Positions 62,581 through 64,000 of a DNA stretch of 64,000 nucleotides are shown here, piece after piece (within the stretch, counting starts at the first letter, position 1; each line of letters starts with the position of its first letter). Origin of the DNA: Lota lota (taxonomy: Eukaryota > Chordata > Actinopteri > Gadiformes > Lotidae); the NCBI GenBank assembly GCA_026745465.1, contig JACYXH010000205.1, positions 690,001 to 754,000 on the forward strand. The letters are read 5' to 3'. The translations under genes were made by a program, and so were the position numbers. The notes beneath the pieces are model-generated. The model ran no database searches and was not told the origin of the DNA. It saw only the letters and a list, made by a program, of their open reading frames with translations.

Positions 62581-64000
62581 CTCAAACATAAGCCTGCTAT
62601 GGTCTTATTCAAAATGGACCATGGATCGGTAGTTACTAGTCACATGCCACCCAGTGACGTGTGCTGTGGTTTGAATTAAAAGGACTGGTTTGACTGGATT
62701 AGACACAGGCCAGTGGCCTTTGGTGTGGTTCACATAAACTCAACCACCAGAGACAGTGTGGTGGGTGGTTGGGGGGTGGTCGGGGGGGGGGGGGGCACAG
62801 CTGGACTGTGACAGGGGTCATTGTTACAACAATCTAATCCTCACAAACATCCCTACAGCCTCCTTTTGTCTTCTGACGACGGCCATGTTATACACTGTTG
62901 CTTAAAATCTTATTTAAACGGTTTACATTGGATATTTTAAAGATTTAGAAGACCTAATTATTAACGGGGTTCAAACAAATGTGCCTTTCAGGCTGTCTTG
63001 CTAAGCTAGGCTATTTAACAGACCTGTACACAACAGCCATTTTCAAACTGGCAGAGACAGAAACCAGGGTGAATCCACCCAATGGATCGCATATGAAGTC
63101 GTAGGACCAAGCAGTTAATTTAACCAAACTGTAACACTCACACCCTAACACAGTGTGTGAGTGACACACTGTGACTTTCGGTGTACCACTAATTGCCATC
63201 AAGACCTTTCGTGGACCACCTCAAATGCAAATAGTACAAAATGGATAAATACACATGTAGTGGCTGAGTTAAGAGTGCCAGTTCCCCCTTTGTACACAAT
63301 TATAACAGAAAGAAGGGCATGGCCAGGGGGAAACAGTGGAAAGAGAAAATCAGCAATGCTGCATATGCTCCAAGTGTGCATACCACCGTTTAAAAAGCAC
63401 TGCCCGTATGTGCATACCACCGTTTAAAAAACATTGCCCGTAACACATTGTAATGAGAAGACATCCTGAAGAAAAACTTCAGCTGTATAAGACTCCGCAT
63501 CCAGTTGACAGAGTTGCCTCCATGGCCTTCCCTCTTCTACATTACGTAAGGCCTTCAGAGAGCAGTCTGGACCCAGCCAAGCGCACGTGCTGGGTGATTC
63601 ATGATCAACACTTGTACTCTCAGCCTCGTCATGAACCTTTGACAGCAGCTGCCATGTCATGGGAATCAAAGTGCACGGCGCAGTGCTGTTTATTTTATTA
63701 TAGCATCGAGAGGGGAGGATTCATCCATAAACCATAAACCATGAACTGCTACTTTGTTATAGCTTGTGTAATGTCTATAATCCATCCGAGATAAGATGCT
63801 TTTCCTCACTCCCATCTGGTAATGTTGAAATACTGGTGACGGCGTCTAGGCTCTTAAATTAATTAGGAAAGCTGTGTTTACGAAACAGGCGAAGACGTGG
63901 ATCTATGCTAATTTGGTCTATCAGCATCAAGATAGGCCATTCACCGCATTCTCAACGTGGATTCTTCCTAACTGATGCAGTCGTTTAATAACGGCATGGA
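62581..64000. other. elovl5 intron sequence to the right edge
   Basis: It includes a G-rich run at about 62770-62797. The next elovl5 coding exon was looked for and not found. Confidence 0.55.

Overview
This is nuclear DNA from a ray-finned fish, most likely a teleost. The genes have many small exons with GT-AG introns, the intergenic DNA is AT-rich and full of long dinucleotide microsatellites, and the proteins are clearly vertebrate. The elovl5 N-terminus has the teleost form. The very high density of TG/CA and CT tracts would fit a gadiform (cod-like) fish, but that is only a guess. The order lrrc1 - klhl31 - gclc - elovl5 matches human 6p12.1 (LRRC1, KLHL31, GCLC, ELOVL5) with relative orientations kept. 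An elongin A-type gene lies between lrrc1 and klhl31.

Layout. 1-10.4 kb: no convincing gene; five long TG/CA or CT microsatellites, a duplicated (CT)n unit with a hairpin, a purine-rich tract, a retroposon 3' end and some unique stretches that could be regulatory. 10.4-13.7 kb, minus strand: exons encoding a complete PDZ domain of the Scribble PDZ1 type, with candidate flanking exons. 15.8-35.2 kb, minus: lrrc1 (Lano), 14 coding exons, 521 codons. 36.7-41.6 kb, minus: an elongin A-like gene, 11 coding exons, 690 codons. 43.0-46.5 kb, plus: klhl31, two coding exons, 635 codons. 49.1-57.3 kb, plus: gclc, 16 coding exons, 631 codons, with antioxidant-response-element matches upstream. 60.9 kb to the right edge, plus: the first two coding exons of elovl5.

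The genes are separately transcribed and do not form a pathway. gclc (glutathione synthesis) and elovl5 (polyunsaturated fatty acid elongation) are metabolic. klhl31 is a muscle BTB-kelch protein. The elongin A-like protein is a Pol II elongation factor and elongin BC adaptor. lrrc1 is a LAP-family cell-polarity scaffold.

The most interesting observation is the PDZ module just 3' of lrrc1 on the same strand, where mammals have MLIP. Mammalian LRRC1 is the LAP-family member without PDZ domains. An intact Scribble-type PDZ1 beside it suggests that this fish keeps the lost half of the ancestral LAP gene, either as a separate gene or as alternative lrrc1 exons. All exon boundaries were inferred by eye from splice sites, reading frame and remembered family sequences; no alignment was run.
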